Shown here one piece after another: positions 48,234-55,634 of a stretch of DNA of 64,000 nt. The DNA is taken from positions 1 to 64,000 of the forward strand of contig JBQTJX010000004.1 in assembly GCA_052386675.1 (NCBI GenBank), given 5' to 3'. This DNA comes from RBG-16-66-20 sp052386675 (GTDB lineage Bacteria > Pseudomonadota > Gammaproteobacteria > Burkholderiales > SG8-39). Under the pieces are notes generated by a model that worked only from the letters and a program-made list of their open reading frames with translations, made no database searches and was not told the DNA's origin. Position numbers and translations under genes: made by a program. How positions within the stretch are numbered: the stretch's first letter is position 1; each line of letters begins with the position of its first letter.

Positions 48234-50107
48234 ACGGGCTTTCGCTGCGAACACGCCTCGTGCTGCTGGTCATGCTCGCAGTGGTGGTACCCGCCGCCGC
48301 AATGGGGGTGCATCTGGTGCAGCAGCGGGAACACGATATCCGCAAGGCCCAGAACACCCTGGCAGCGGCCGCGCGCGACGCGGGACGCGAGCTTGAATCA
48401 AAGGTGAACGGCACCACGCAGTTGCTGTTCGGCCTGAGCGAGTCGCGCGAGCTGGAGACAGCGGACCTGGAGGCCTGCTCGGTCTATCTCGAGCGGGTAA
48501 AAAACCACTATCCGCAGTACACCGGAATCCTGACCATCAAGCCCGACGGACAATTGCATTGCGATTCCCTGCGCACCGGACGCAAGCTGGATCTCAATGA
48601 CCGGGCTTACTTCAAGCAGGCGATGGCCTCTACGGAACCGGCCTACGACCTGGTATTCGGCCGGCTGACCGGCATCGGGGTGCTCCAGGTTGCGCTGGCG
48701 GCGCGTGACACCACGGGGGCAGTCAAATTCGTCCTGCTTGCCTCCATCGACCTGAAGCAGTTTGCCGAGGAGGTGGCGAAGGCGCAGCCCTATCCCAACA
48801 GCGTGCTGCCGATTTTCGACCGCAGCGGCACGATGATGGCGGGCTATGCCGGGCCCGGTGTGAAATCGCAAGCCGGGAAGAATTTTGCCGACAGCGACCT
48901 GTTCCGGTTTGCGGGGTCCGCAAAGTCCGGGGATACGACGGAAATCACGGGCCTGCGCGGTATCCGGCGCATCTGGGCCGCCGGCGCGCCTCCGGAGAGC
49001 TGGAACATCGGGCTCGTGCTGGCGCTCGGCGTCCCCACCGCGGATCTGGTTGCCGACGCCGAAAGCCGCATGCGCAGCGCATTCGCTTTTCTGGCCAGCG
49101 CCTCGCTGCTGGCGTTCGCCGCTGCATTGATCTTTTCCGACCGGGGATTACGCAAGCCCCTGTTGCGCATCGTCGGGGGCTTCGAGAAGCTGCGTCAGGG
49201 CGAACTGGACGCACGCATCGGAACGCCCTATCCCGCCGGCGAAATCGGCGAGGTCATGCGTGCCTTCGATCGCACGGCTGACGAACTGCAGGCGCAGCAG
49301 GATGCCCGCAGGCAGGCCGAAGAGGAGGCTTTGTCGCTGCGGCAGGAACTGGAACAGCGCGTCGCCCGGCGCACCGAGGAGCTGGCGGAGGCCATCAAAG
49401 GGCTCGAGTCGTTCAGCTACTCCGTGTCGCACGATCTGCGCACGCCGCTTCGCGCCATCAGCGGCTTCGCGCAGATTCTTGCGCGGCGCCACCGCGCGAG
49501 CCTGGAGGAAGAGGGCCGCCACTACCTGGACAACATCGTGCGCGCGAGCGCCCAGATGGGACGGCTCATCGAGGACCTGCTCGGCTACGCCCGCCTCGGC
49601 CGCCGGGTCGTGAAGCTCGAGCCCATCGAGCTCGGCGGCGTCCTCTCGGAGGTGCTGCACGATCTCGAGCCGCGCGTGAAAGAGCTCGGCGCCGAGCTGC
49701 GATTGCCGGAGGAACCGCCGGTGGTGCTGGGGGATTCGACGCTGCTGTTCCAGATCTTCCTCAACCTGATCGAAAACGCCCTCACCTACCGCCATCGCGA
49801 CGTGCGGCCGCAGGTCGCGATCACTTGCAGGCTGCACGACGGCCATGCCACCGTCTGCGTCGAAGACAACGGCATCGGCATTTCCCCCGAGCATTTCGAC
49901 ACGATCTTCGGCGTCTTCCAGCGTCTCCACAGCCAGGACGATTACCCCGGCACCGGCATCGGCCTCGCGACGGTGAAGCGCGCCGCGCAGATGCTCCAGG
50001 CGCGAGTCTGGGTGGAGTCCACTCCCGGTGCCGGCAGCCGCTTCTTCGTGGAGCTTGCCGCCTCGGATCCAGCGACTGGCGATAGGTACGGATTAGGCGC
50101 AAGATAG
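48230..50107 (+). CDS. Sensor histidine kinase with Cache, HAMP and HisKA domains
   Basis: The 625-residue protein has membrane segments at about residues 7-28 and 280-300 flanking a dCache-like domain (35-275, with LNDRAYFKQAM and FGRLTG), a HAMP domain (300-355), a coiled coil and HisKA with SYSVSHDLRTPLRAISGF, then HATPase_c (NLIENALTY, VEDNGIGISPEHFDTIF, GTGIGLATVKR). The HisKA form is the one paired with Rcp1-like receivers, such as the one encoded at 44911. The last 11 codons lie inside the 61-base repeat copy B, so the C-terminus ATGDRYGLGAR may be a product of a junction. It ends the operon begun at 44534. Confidence 0.9.
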   Translation: MNGLSLRTRLVLLVMLAVVVPAAAMGVHLVQQREHDIRKAQNTLAAAARDAGRELESKVNGTTQLLFGLSESRELETADLEACSVYLERVKNHYPQYTGILTIKPDGQLHCDSLRTGRKLDLNDRAYFKQAMASTEPAYDLVFGRLTGIGVLQVALAARDTTGAVKFVLLASIDLKQFAEEVAKAQPYPNSVLPIFDRSGTMMAGYAGPGVKSQAGKNFADSDLFRFAGSAKSGDTTEITGLRGIRRIWAAGAPPESWNIGLVLALGVPTADLVADAESRMRSAFAFLASASLLAFAAALIFSDRGLRKPLLRIVGGFEKLRQGELDARIGTPYPAGEIGEVMRAFDRTADELQAQQDARRQAEEEALSLRQELEQRVARRTEELAEAIKGLESFSYSVSHDLRTPLRAISGFAQILARRHRASLEEEGRHYLDNIVRASAQMGRLIEDLLGYARLGRRVVKLEPIELGGVLSEVLHDLEPRVKELGAELRLPEEPPVVLGDSTLLFQIFLNLIENALTYRHRDVRPQVAITCRLHDGHATVCVEDNGIGISPEHFDTIFGVFQRLHSQDDYPGTGIGLATVKRAAQMLQARVWVESTPGAGSRFFVELAASDPATGDRYGLGAR

Positions 50108-50135
50108 GCGCGCGTTTGCCGCGCGTAGGGGGCGC
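50075..50135 (+). repeat. 61-base direct repeat, copy B, at the end of the kinase gene
   Basis: The segment begins ACTGGCGATAGGTACGG and ends GCGCGTAGGGGGCGC. It is a gapless match of copy A at 41775-41835 in the same orientation, exactly 8300 bases apart. It covers the last codons of the kinase gene and the gap before the MocR-type regulator at 50145. Confidence 0.75.
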
Positions 50136-50144
50136 CGGTCCATC

Positions 50145-51560
50145 ATGACGCGCTACCACCAGCTTGCCGAGGAAATGTCCGGCCGGATCCGGACGGGGGT
50201 CCTGCGACCCGGCGAGCGCATGCCTTCCGTCAGGTCCACAAGCCGCAGTCATCGCGTCAGCCCGGCGACCGTGACGCAGGCGTACAAGCTGCTCGAGGAC
50301 CGCGGCGAGATCCATACCCGCTCCCGCTCCGGCCACTACGTAAGCGCGCACCTCGGCGGGAGGCCAATGCAGCAGTGTCCGGTATCCCGGCCCTCCGGCA
50401 CGTCCACGGCAGTTGACGTCCGCGACCTGGCGTTCGAGCTGATCGCCGCCGCGGGCAGGCGCGATTTCGTGCCGCTTGGCTCGGCTTTCCCCGCTCCCGG
50501 CCTGTTTCCTCTGCGCAAGCTCGCCCGTGCGCTGCATTCCGCCGCATCCCGCCTGGATCCCCAGTCGATCTACGAACAGTTGGTGCCCGGAAATGCAGAC
50601 TTGAGGCGCCTGATCGCACGCCGTTACCTGGAGACCGGATGCGAAGTTCCTGTCGAGGAAATCGTCATCACGACGGGCGCCCTGGAGGGGCTCAACCTGT
50701 GCCTGCAGGCCGTGACGCGCCCCGGAGATGCCGTGGCGATCCAGTGCCCGACTTTCTATGTCGTGCTGGAGGCGATGGAGAGGCTGGGATTGAAGGCGGT
50801 AGAGATCCCCACGCATCCGCGCGACGGGATCAGTGCATCGGCGCTGGCTAAAGCGCTCGACCGGCATCCGATCAAGGCCGTGTGGCTCATGACGAACTTC
50901 GAGAACCCCCTCGGCTGCCTCATGCCCGATAACCAGAAGCGCGAGGTGGTGAAGTTGCTTGCCGAGCGCGATATTCCGCTCATCGAGGACGACGTCTACG
51001 GGGAGCTCTATTTCGGAGCGCACCGCCCCAGGCCCGCGAAGGCGTTCGACCGCACTGGACGCGTGCTGCACTGCTCGTCGTTCTCGAAAAGTCTCGCGCC
51101 CGGATACCGCGTCGGGTGGGCCGCGCCGGGCCGCTACGCCAGGCCGGTGGAGCGCGCGAAGGCGATGACGACGATCGCCACCAGTTTCCCGGCGCAAGCG
51201 GCAATCGTGGAATTCCTGAAGCACGGGGGGTTCAACTATCACCTGCGCCGGCTGCGCCAGACATTCGAGAGCCAGCAGAGCGCGATGCTCGAGGCGATTG
51301 CGCGTCATTTCCCCGCTGCAACCCGCGTCACCAGGCCCGAAGGCGGGTATTTTCTCTGGGTGGAGATGCCCGAGCGGGTCAGCGCGCTGGAAGTCCACCG
51401 GCTCGCCATCCATCAGAAGATCACGGTCGCTCCCGGCCCCATCTTTTCGCCGCAACGCAAGTTCCAGAACTGCCTGCGCCTCAACTACGGCCTGCCATGG
51501 TCGCCGCAGGTCGAGTCGGCCGTCGCGACGCTGGGGCGCATCGCCGGATCGCTCGCCTGA
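50145..51560 (+). CDS. MocR-type regulator: GntR winged helix fused to a PLP aminotransferase-like domain
   Basis: The 471-residue protein has a GntR-family winged helix (residues 1-70: GVLRPGERMPSVRSTSRSHRVSP, part LRPGERMPSVR) and a fold type I aminotransferase domain (100-465). NFENPLGCLMP, DDVYGELYF and the PLP-binding Lys in SSFSKSLAPGYRVGW are in place. MocR proteins sense PLP-bound amino compounds and control genes for pyridoxal, GABA or taurine metabolism, or for transport. The 61-base repeat copy B is directly upstream, so it may be part of its promoter. The target is most likely nearby; psiE follows 14 bases downstream. Confidence 0.88.
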   Translation: MTRYHQLAEEMSGRIRTGVLRPGERMPSVRSTSRSHRVSPATVTQAYKLLEDRGEIHTRSRSGHYVSAHLGGRPMQQCPVSRPSGTSTAVDVRDLAFELIAAAGRRDFVPLGSAFPAPGLFPLRKLARALHSAASRLDPQSIYEQLVPGNADLRRLIARRYLETGCEVPVEEIVITTGALEGLNLCLQAVTRPGDAVAIQCPTFYVVLEAMERLGLKAVEIPTHPRDGISASALAKALDRHPIKAVWLMTNFENPLGCLMPDNQKREVVKLLAERDIPLIEDDVYGELYFGAHRPRPAKAFDRTGRVLHCSSFSKSLAPGYRVGWAAPGRYARPVERAKAMTTIATSFPAQAAIVEFLKHGGFNYHLRRLRQTFESQQSAMLEAIARHFPAATRVTRPEGGYFLWVEMPERVSALEVHRLAIHQKITVAPGPIFSPQRKFQNCLRLNYGLPWSPQVESAVATLGRIAGSLA

Positions 51561-51574
51561 GCACGGAGGAGAAA

Positions 51575-52063
51575 ATGGAAAGCCAGCATCACCCATCGCG
51601 GAGATTCTTCGCGGAAACGCGCAAGCATTGGCCGATCATGTCCGTCTACGAGCGCTTCGAGCAGATCGTTGCGGTCGTTCTGAGCCTCGTGATCTCGGTG
51701 GTCATCGCCCTGGCGCTCGTGCAGTTGATCGTCCAGATCGTTCCGCTGCTGCTTAGCGGCGCGATCGATCCACTCGAACATGAGGTCTTTCAGGCGCTCT
51801 TTGGCATGATCATGACGCTGCTCATCGCCATGGAGTTCAAGCATTCGATTGTTCGCGTTGCCCTTCGGCGCTCGAGCATCATCCAGGTCAAGACCGTGGT
51901 GCTCATCGCGCTCATCGCGTTGAGTCGCAAGTTCGTCATTCTCGATTCCAGCGCCACCGGCGCAAGCACCATTGCGGCACTGGCTGGAGCAACTCTTGTG
52001 CTCGGCGTGGTGTACTGGCTGCTACGCGAGCGTGATGATCGTCTCGCCAAGGAGGCGCATTGA
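51575..52063 (+). CDS. PsiE-family membrane protein
   Basis: The 162-residue protein resembles phosphate-starvation-inducible PsiE. After a charged N-terminus it has hydrophobic segments near residues 30-55, 68-85 (LFGMIMTLLIAMEFKHSI), 100-115 and 133-150. EFKHSIVRVALRRSSIIQVKTVVLIALIALSRKFVI is the conserved middle part (key elements EFKHS and ALSRKF). The function of the family is unknown. It has a GGAGGAG ribosome site and follows the MocR-type gene by 14 bases. An attC-like hairpin lies immediately after its stop codon. Confidence 0.8.
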   Translation: MESQHHPSRRFFAETRKHWPIMSVYERFEQIVAVVLSLVISVVIALALVQLIVQIVPLLLSGAIDPLEHEVFQALFGMIMTLLIAMEFKHSIVRVALRRSSIIQVKTVVLIALIALSRKFVILDSSATGASTIAALAGATLVLGVVYWLLRERDDRLAKEAH

Positions 52064-52073
52064 GCCCATTGCG

Positions 52074-52163
52074 CCCTAACTCCAGGTGGAACGGACGGGC
52101 CGCGAACCACCGTGCCAGCGCAAAGGCCGGCGCTGCGGCCCGCCGTTCACCACGCCGTTCGGC
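52074..52163 (+). repeat. attC-like hairpin between psiE-like and dinB-like genes
   Basis: Outer boxes CCCTAAC (52074-52080) and GTTCGGC (52157-52163) are 5/7 complementary, including AAC/GTT. Inside them GGTGGAACGGACGGGCCGC (52085-52103) pairs with GCGGCCCGCCGTTCACC (52135-52151) along its full length except for two unpaired bases, both on the same arm, and CAGCGC/GCGCTG forms an inner stem. This layout of boxes, same-side bulges and a variable tip resembles integron attC sites. The right box departs from the GTTRRRY consensus at its fourth base. No integrase gene and no second clear site were found. Confidence 0.4.
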
Positions 52164-52189
52164 AACTGATTCAATCCCGTTCCGAACGA

Positions 52190-52744
52190 ATGGCTGTGGA
52201 ATCTAGAACCGTGACCACCGGCTCGATCTTTCGTGCGTTCGCGCGCAACAACGCATGGGCGAACCATCGCCTGCTCGAGGCGTGTACTCGGCTGTCGGAG
52301 AGCGAACTCCACGCGGTTCGAACGAGCTTCTTCCCGACGATCATGAAGACGCTCAACCACATCTTGATCGTCGATTGGCTGTACATCGACGCGCTCGAGC
52401 GGGGCGGGCGCGGCATCGAGACGGTCGCCAACGAGGAGCCATTCGCCGAACTCCCGCCTCTTCGCGACGCGCAGCTCGAATCGGATCGCAAGCTGATCGC
52501 GCTTGTCGACGTCACGGACTTCGATGCCGACGTCGCGATCCAGCGCGTCGATCACGTGCAGGTCGAGCGCGCCGGCGACGTACTGCTGCATCTGTTCCAG
52601 CATCAGATCCACCGTCGCGGCCAGGTCCATGCGATGCTGTCCGGAACCGCTGTGCCGCCGCCGCAGCTCGACGAGTTTTTCCTGCGCGAAGAGCTGCCGT
52701 TGCGACGACACGAACTCGAGGCACTCGGGCTGCCGCTTGTATGA
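52190..52744 (+). CDS. DinB-family protein
   Basis: The 184-residue four-helix-bundle protein has the DinB marks FARNNAWANHRLLEACTRLSE, TLNHILIVDWLYID with a metal-binding His, and HLFQHQIHRRGQVHAML with two more His. DinB proteins are metal-dependent and often thiol-related S-transferase-like enzymes. A GTG at 52211 is an alternative start, seven residues in. It stands alone between two short unrelated genes and directly after the attC-like hairpin, a position typical for a gene-cassette start. Confidence 0.82.
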   Translation: MAVESRTVTTGSIFRAFARNNAWANHRLLEACTRLSESELHAVRTSFFPTIMKTLNHILIVDWLYIDALERGGRGIETVANEEPFAELPPLRDAQLESDRKLIALVDVTDFDADVAIQRVDHVQVERAGDVLLHLFQHQIHRRGQVHAMLSGTAVPPPQLDEFFLREELPLRRHELEALGLPLV

Positions 52745-52774
52745 ATAGTTGGCGCTAGGTTTCACCACCCAACC

Positions 52775-53203
52775 ATGCCCGACCTCGGCCCCAAAGCCCT
52801 CGCCCTCGCCGGCCTCCTCGTCGCCCTCGCATCGATCGCGCACCTGGCCTGCATCGCCGTAGGCCCACGAGCCTACCGATTCATGGGCGCCGGAGAACGA
52901 ATGGCACGCGCCGTCGAGGCCGGCAGGCTAAAGCCAACCCTAATCACGCTCGGCATCGCCAGCATTCTTTTCATCTGGGCCCTCTACGCCTTCTCCGGCG
53001 CGGGCATGGCACCCCGCCTGCCATTCACGGAGCTCGCGCTCCTTCTCATCAGCCTGGTGTTCCTGGCAAGAGCAATAGCCTATCCAATCCTGAAGCCCAG
53101 GTTCCCCGGGAACTCGACTACGTTCTGGTTGGTGTCCTCGGGCATCTGCCTTCTGATCGGGCTTCTCTACGCCATCGGCCTCGTCGCACTGATAGCCCGA
53201 TGA
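52775..53203 (+). CDS. Hypothetical four-helix membrane protein
   Basis: The 142-residue protein has four hydrophobic segments at about residues 8-28, 54-73, 85-102 and 117-139, a basic loop after the first, and no recognised family signature. Its stop overlaps the start of the GFA-family gene (ATGA), so the three genes 52775-53822 are coupled. The arrangement of a YRFMGAGERMA amphipathic loop after helix 1 is reminiscent of small integral membrane proteins often found next to metabolic genes. I do not recognise the family. Confidence 0.7.
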   Translation: MPDLGPKALALAGLLVALASIAHLACIAVGPRAYRFMGAGERMARAVEAGRLKPTLITLGIASILFIWALYAFSGAGMAPRLPFTELALLLISLVFLARAIAYPILKPRFPGNSTTFWLVSSGICLLIGLLYAIGLVALIAR

Positions 53204-53610
53204 CGACCACCACTCACGGCTCCTGCCTCTGCGGCGCCGTCCGCTTCACCGCCGCCCTCCCCGTCAAATGGGTCGCGCACTGCCACTGCAGCTACTGCCG
53301 CCGCGCCCACGGCGCGGCCTTCGTGACCTGGGCGGGCTTCCCCGCCGCGCAGTTCTCAATCGACCCGAGCGCCACGCAGCCGGCCTGGTACGAGTCCAGC
53401 CCCGGCGCGAAGCGCGGCTTCTGCCCCAAATGCGGCAGCCCGATGTTCTTCGAATCAACCCGCTGGCCCGGCGAGATGCACGTGGCGAGGGCGCTGATCC
53501 AGGGTGAGCTGGACAAGGCGCCGGCCGCGCACGTGTTCTACGAGACGCACGTGTCCTGGCTCGAGGTGAGCGATGGCCTGCCGAGGAAGGTGAGCCAGGA
53601 GAATCCATGA
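53200..53610 (+). CDS. GFA-family (glutathione-dependent formaldehyde-activating-like) zinc protein
   Basis: The 136-residue protein has the zinc-binding cysteines of the GFA/CENP-V fold: GSCLCGAVRF, HCHCSYCRRAHGAA and FCPKCGSPMFFES. Proteins of this family bind glutathione adducts or act on small aldehydes, but most members have no proven activity. It is coupled by 4-base overlaps to a membrane protein gene on each side. Confidence 0.85.
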   Translation: MTTTTHGSCLCGAVRFTAALPVKWVAHCHCSYCRRAHGAAFVTWAGFPAAQFSIDPSATQPAWYESSPGAKRGFCPKCGSPMFFESTRWPGEMHVARALIQGELDKAPAAHVFYETHVSWLEVSDGLPRKVSQENP

Positions 53611-53822
53611 CCACCCTCCCCACCCGCCTCGCCTGGCTCGTCGCCTGCTTCCTCGCCGGCCTCGCCATCGGCTACGCCGGCGATGTGCTCACCGGCAACC
53701 AATACTGGTACCTCGCCATCCCCGCCATGCTCGCAACCGGCTGGCTGTTCCTCGCCGACCCGACGCAGTGCGAGCCGCCTGCCCGGAAACCGTCCGGCGG
53801 CGCGAAACCGCGCCGGATGTAA
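53607..53822 (+). CDS. Small membrane protein of unknown function
   Basis: The 71-residue protein has two hydrophobic segments (about 8-25 and 35-50) and a basic, proline-rich tail. Its ATG overlaps the stop of the GFA gene. Its last codons, including the TAA stop, fall inside the third copy of the dispersed palindrome, so its C-terminus is set by that element. I do not recognise the family. Confidence 0.6.
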   Translation: MTTLPTRLAWLVACFLAGLAIGYAGDVLTGNQYWYLAIPAMLATGWLFLADPTQCEPPARKPSGGAKPRRM

Positions 53823-53836
53823 CCGCTCGGTTACAT
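53817..53836. repeat. Dispersed 20-base palindrome, copy 3 (one mismatch)
   Basis: ATGTAACCGCTCGGTTACAT differs from the other two copies at one central base, leaving 9-base arms intact. It contains the stop codon of the upstream small membrane protein gene and precedes the gene at 53923 by 86 bases. Confidence 0.82.
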
Positions 53837-53922
53837 TTCGCCCCCCCCGCCGCGCCCGGCCAGGGGCGATGGGTGCACAATGCGGCCACGGCAGCGGACG
53901 CAGGATTCAGGGAGGAGCAGCC

Positions 53923-54420
53923 ATGGGCCTGTTCGACGTGTTCAAGAAGCTGGTCCCGAAAAGCGAACCGGTGCCGTGGGATCCGCAGGAGATCCGGCAT
54001 TCCGACTTCACGCTGCGCCTGCCTGAAGGCTGGCAGTTCACCGAGGCGGACTGGCTCGAGGCCAGGGCAAGCGGCCCCTCCGGGCAGGTGGTCGAGTTCC
54101 GCTTCGCGTTCCAGGCGCAGCCGAACCTGACGCCGGAAAGCGGGCCGAAACTGCTCAAGCTGATGCGCCTGCTCGTCCAGCACGACGCCGGGCTGAACGC
54201 CGAGCCAAAGCAGGCCACGCTGCCCAACGGCGTGCTCTGGACCGAGGCGAGCGAGGCGAAGGGCGCGGAGCATCATTTCGTGGTGTATGTCCTCAAGCTC
54301 CGCGAGAAACGGACCGCGCAGATCTTCCTGCGCACGATTTACCCGGCCTCCGGCGGCGGGTTCGTCGCCGAGCGGCTGGAAGCGCTGCGCGGCGCGCTGC
54401 GCGCGGTCCAGTGGACCTGA
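53923..54420 (+). CDS. Hypothetical cytoplasmic protein
   Basis: The 165-residue protein begins MGLFDVFKKLVPKSEPVPWD and then has a mixed alpha/beta region: FTLRLPEGWQFTEADWLEARAS, VEFRFAFQAQPNLTPESG and TAQIFLRTIYPASGGGFVAERL. It lacks a signal peptide and membrane segments. Short PEGW-type motifs are common in small stress or immunity-related hypothetical proteins. A good GGAGGAG ribosome site precedes the ATG. It may be co-transcribed with the next gene (38 bases apart). No function is assigned. Confidence 0.7.
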   Translation: MGLFDVFKKLVPKSEPVPWDPQEIRHSDFTLRLPEGWQFTEADWLEARASGPSGQVVEFRFAFQAQPNLTPESGPKLLKLMRLLVQHDAGLNAEPKQATLPNGVLWTEASEAKGAEHHFVVYVLKLREKRTAQIFLRTIYPASGGGFVAERLEALRGALRAVQWT

Positions 54421-54458
54421 TCGACTGAACGCCCGGCAAACGCGCAATACCCGCTGAC

Positions 54459-55631
54459 ATGACCGCCACCGCCAACCAACTCGCGCAAAAGCTCGCCCCC
54501 GGCTTCCCCGGCAAGCACGTCGCCGGAATCGAGAACGTGTCGCAGGAGGTAAGCCTCGGGCTGCGCTACATGGTCGCCGACGTCACGGTCCGGTACACCC
54601 GGCGCCGCAACGACCAGGACCGCCACTACGAGGCGGTGCAGACCGTCGCGCAGTACGATTCACCGAACCACCGCTTCCCCACGTTCTCGCTCCAGCCATC
54701 GAACAAGATGCTGGACATGGTGGCGCGCATGAGCGGCTACGCGGACGTCGACTTCCCTTCGCATCCCGCGTTCTCCAGCGCCTACCTGCTCACCGGCACG
54801 AGCCCGCCGGCGATCCGGCGCCTGTTCGAGCATGCGCCGCTGCTGGACCTGCTGGGCCGCAGGACGGGGCTCACCATTCATTCGGAGCTCTCGGGCCTGG
54901 TGATCCATCGCTGGGAACTGCGCTGCGACGACGCCCAGCGCAAGGCCTTCGCGGCGGAGGCAACCGTCCTGTTCAAGCTGTTCGAGGACGCCGCGGCCGC
55001 GGCGCAGCACAAGCCGGCGCCGAAGATGGACCCGGAGGCTTACTTCGCGTCGCTGCCCGGGCCGCAGGGCAGGCAACTGCGCAAGCGGGCGGTGCTGCGC
55101 GCTCACCTGGCTGCCTTTCTCGCGCAGCCGGTTCCCCGCGCGCCAGGCTGGAACCTGTTCTCGGCCGCGGCCGGCGTCCACACCTTCTTCTTCCTCCTCC
55201 TCGGCGCCGTATTCGCCGGCGTGGGCGGTGGATTCGCGGCCCTGAACGCGCGCAGCGGAAGCATCCCGGGGGTGGTGTTCCCGCTCCTCTTCGCCGCCGG
55301 CGGCGTGGCCGCGATCGGCTACAGCCTGTTCCTCGCCGTGCGCGCGCGTCGCCTGCTCCGGCACGGCGTCCGGGCGCAGGCGCGCATCGAAGCCCTGGAA
55401 CCCAACGGCAACAGCACCAACGGCGAACCGGATTTCCGGCTCCGGGTCCGCTTCCAGGCGGGCGCGCAGGCGATCGAGGCGGATTGCACCGTGACCGGCC
55501 CGGGCACGCTGCGCGCCCGGACGATGCAGGCCGAGGACAAGGCCTTGTCGATCCTCTACGACCCGGACAAGCCGGAGCAGTTCCTGTTCGTCGAGGGCCT
55601 GCTGACGCTCAGCCCGGAAATCGAGCCATAG
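54459..55631 (+). CDS. Hypothetical two-helix membrane protein with C-terminal DUF3592-like region
   Basis: The 390-residue protein has a soluble N-terminal region (1-235) of unknown fold, two hydrophobic segments (about 240-262 and 272-295) and a C-terminal beta-rich domain in which GVRAQARIEALEPNGNSTNGEPDFRLRVRFQ (part VRAQARIEALE) resembles DUF3592-type repeats. The ALSILYDPDKPEQFLFV element near the end is also typical of that group. It follows the gene at 53923 and precedes the exported AlgH pair by 3 bases. Function unknown. Confidence 0.68.
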   Translation: MTATANQLAQKLAPGFPGKHVAGIENVSQEVSLGLRYMVADVTVRYTRRRNDQDRHYEAVQTVAQYDSPNHRFPTFSLQPSNKMLDMVARMSGYADVDFPSHPAFSSAYLLTGTSPPAIRRLFEHAPLLDLLGRRTGLTIHSELSGLVIHRWELRCDDAQRKAFAAEATVLFKLFEDAAAAAQHKPAPKMDPEAYFASLPGPQGRQLRKRAVLRAHLAAFLAQPVPRAPGWNLFSAAAGVHTFFFLLLGAVFAGVGGGFAALNARSGSIPGVVFPLLFAAGGVAAIGYSLFLAVRARRLLRHGVRAQARIEALEPNGNSTNGEPDFRLRVRFQAGAQAIEADCTVTGPGTLRARTMQAEDKALSILYDPDKPEQFLFVEGLLTLSPEIEP

Positions 55632-55634
55632 GCC

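Noticed and set aside
52745..52775. GTTGGCG and ACCCAAC near the end of the dinB-like gene as a second attC site.
   Set aside because: The two boxes are in the wrong order and spacing for an attC, and there is no stem between them.
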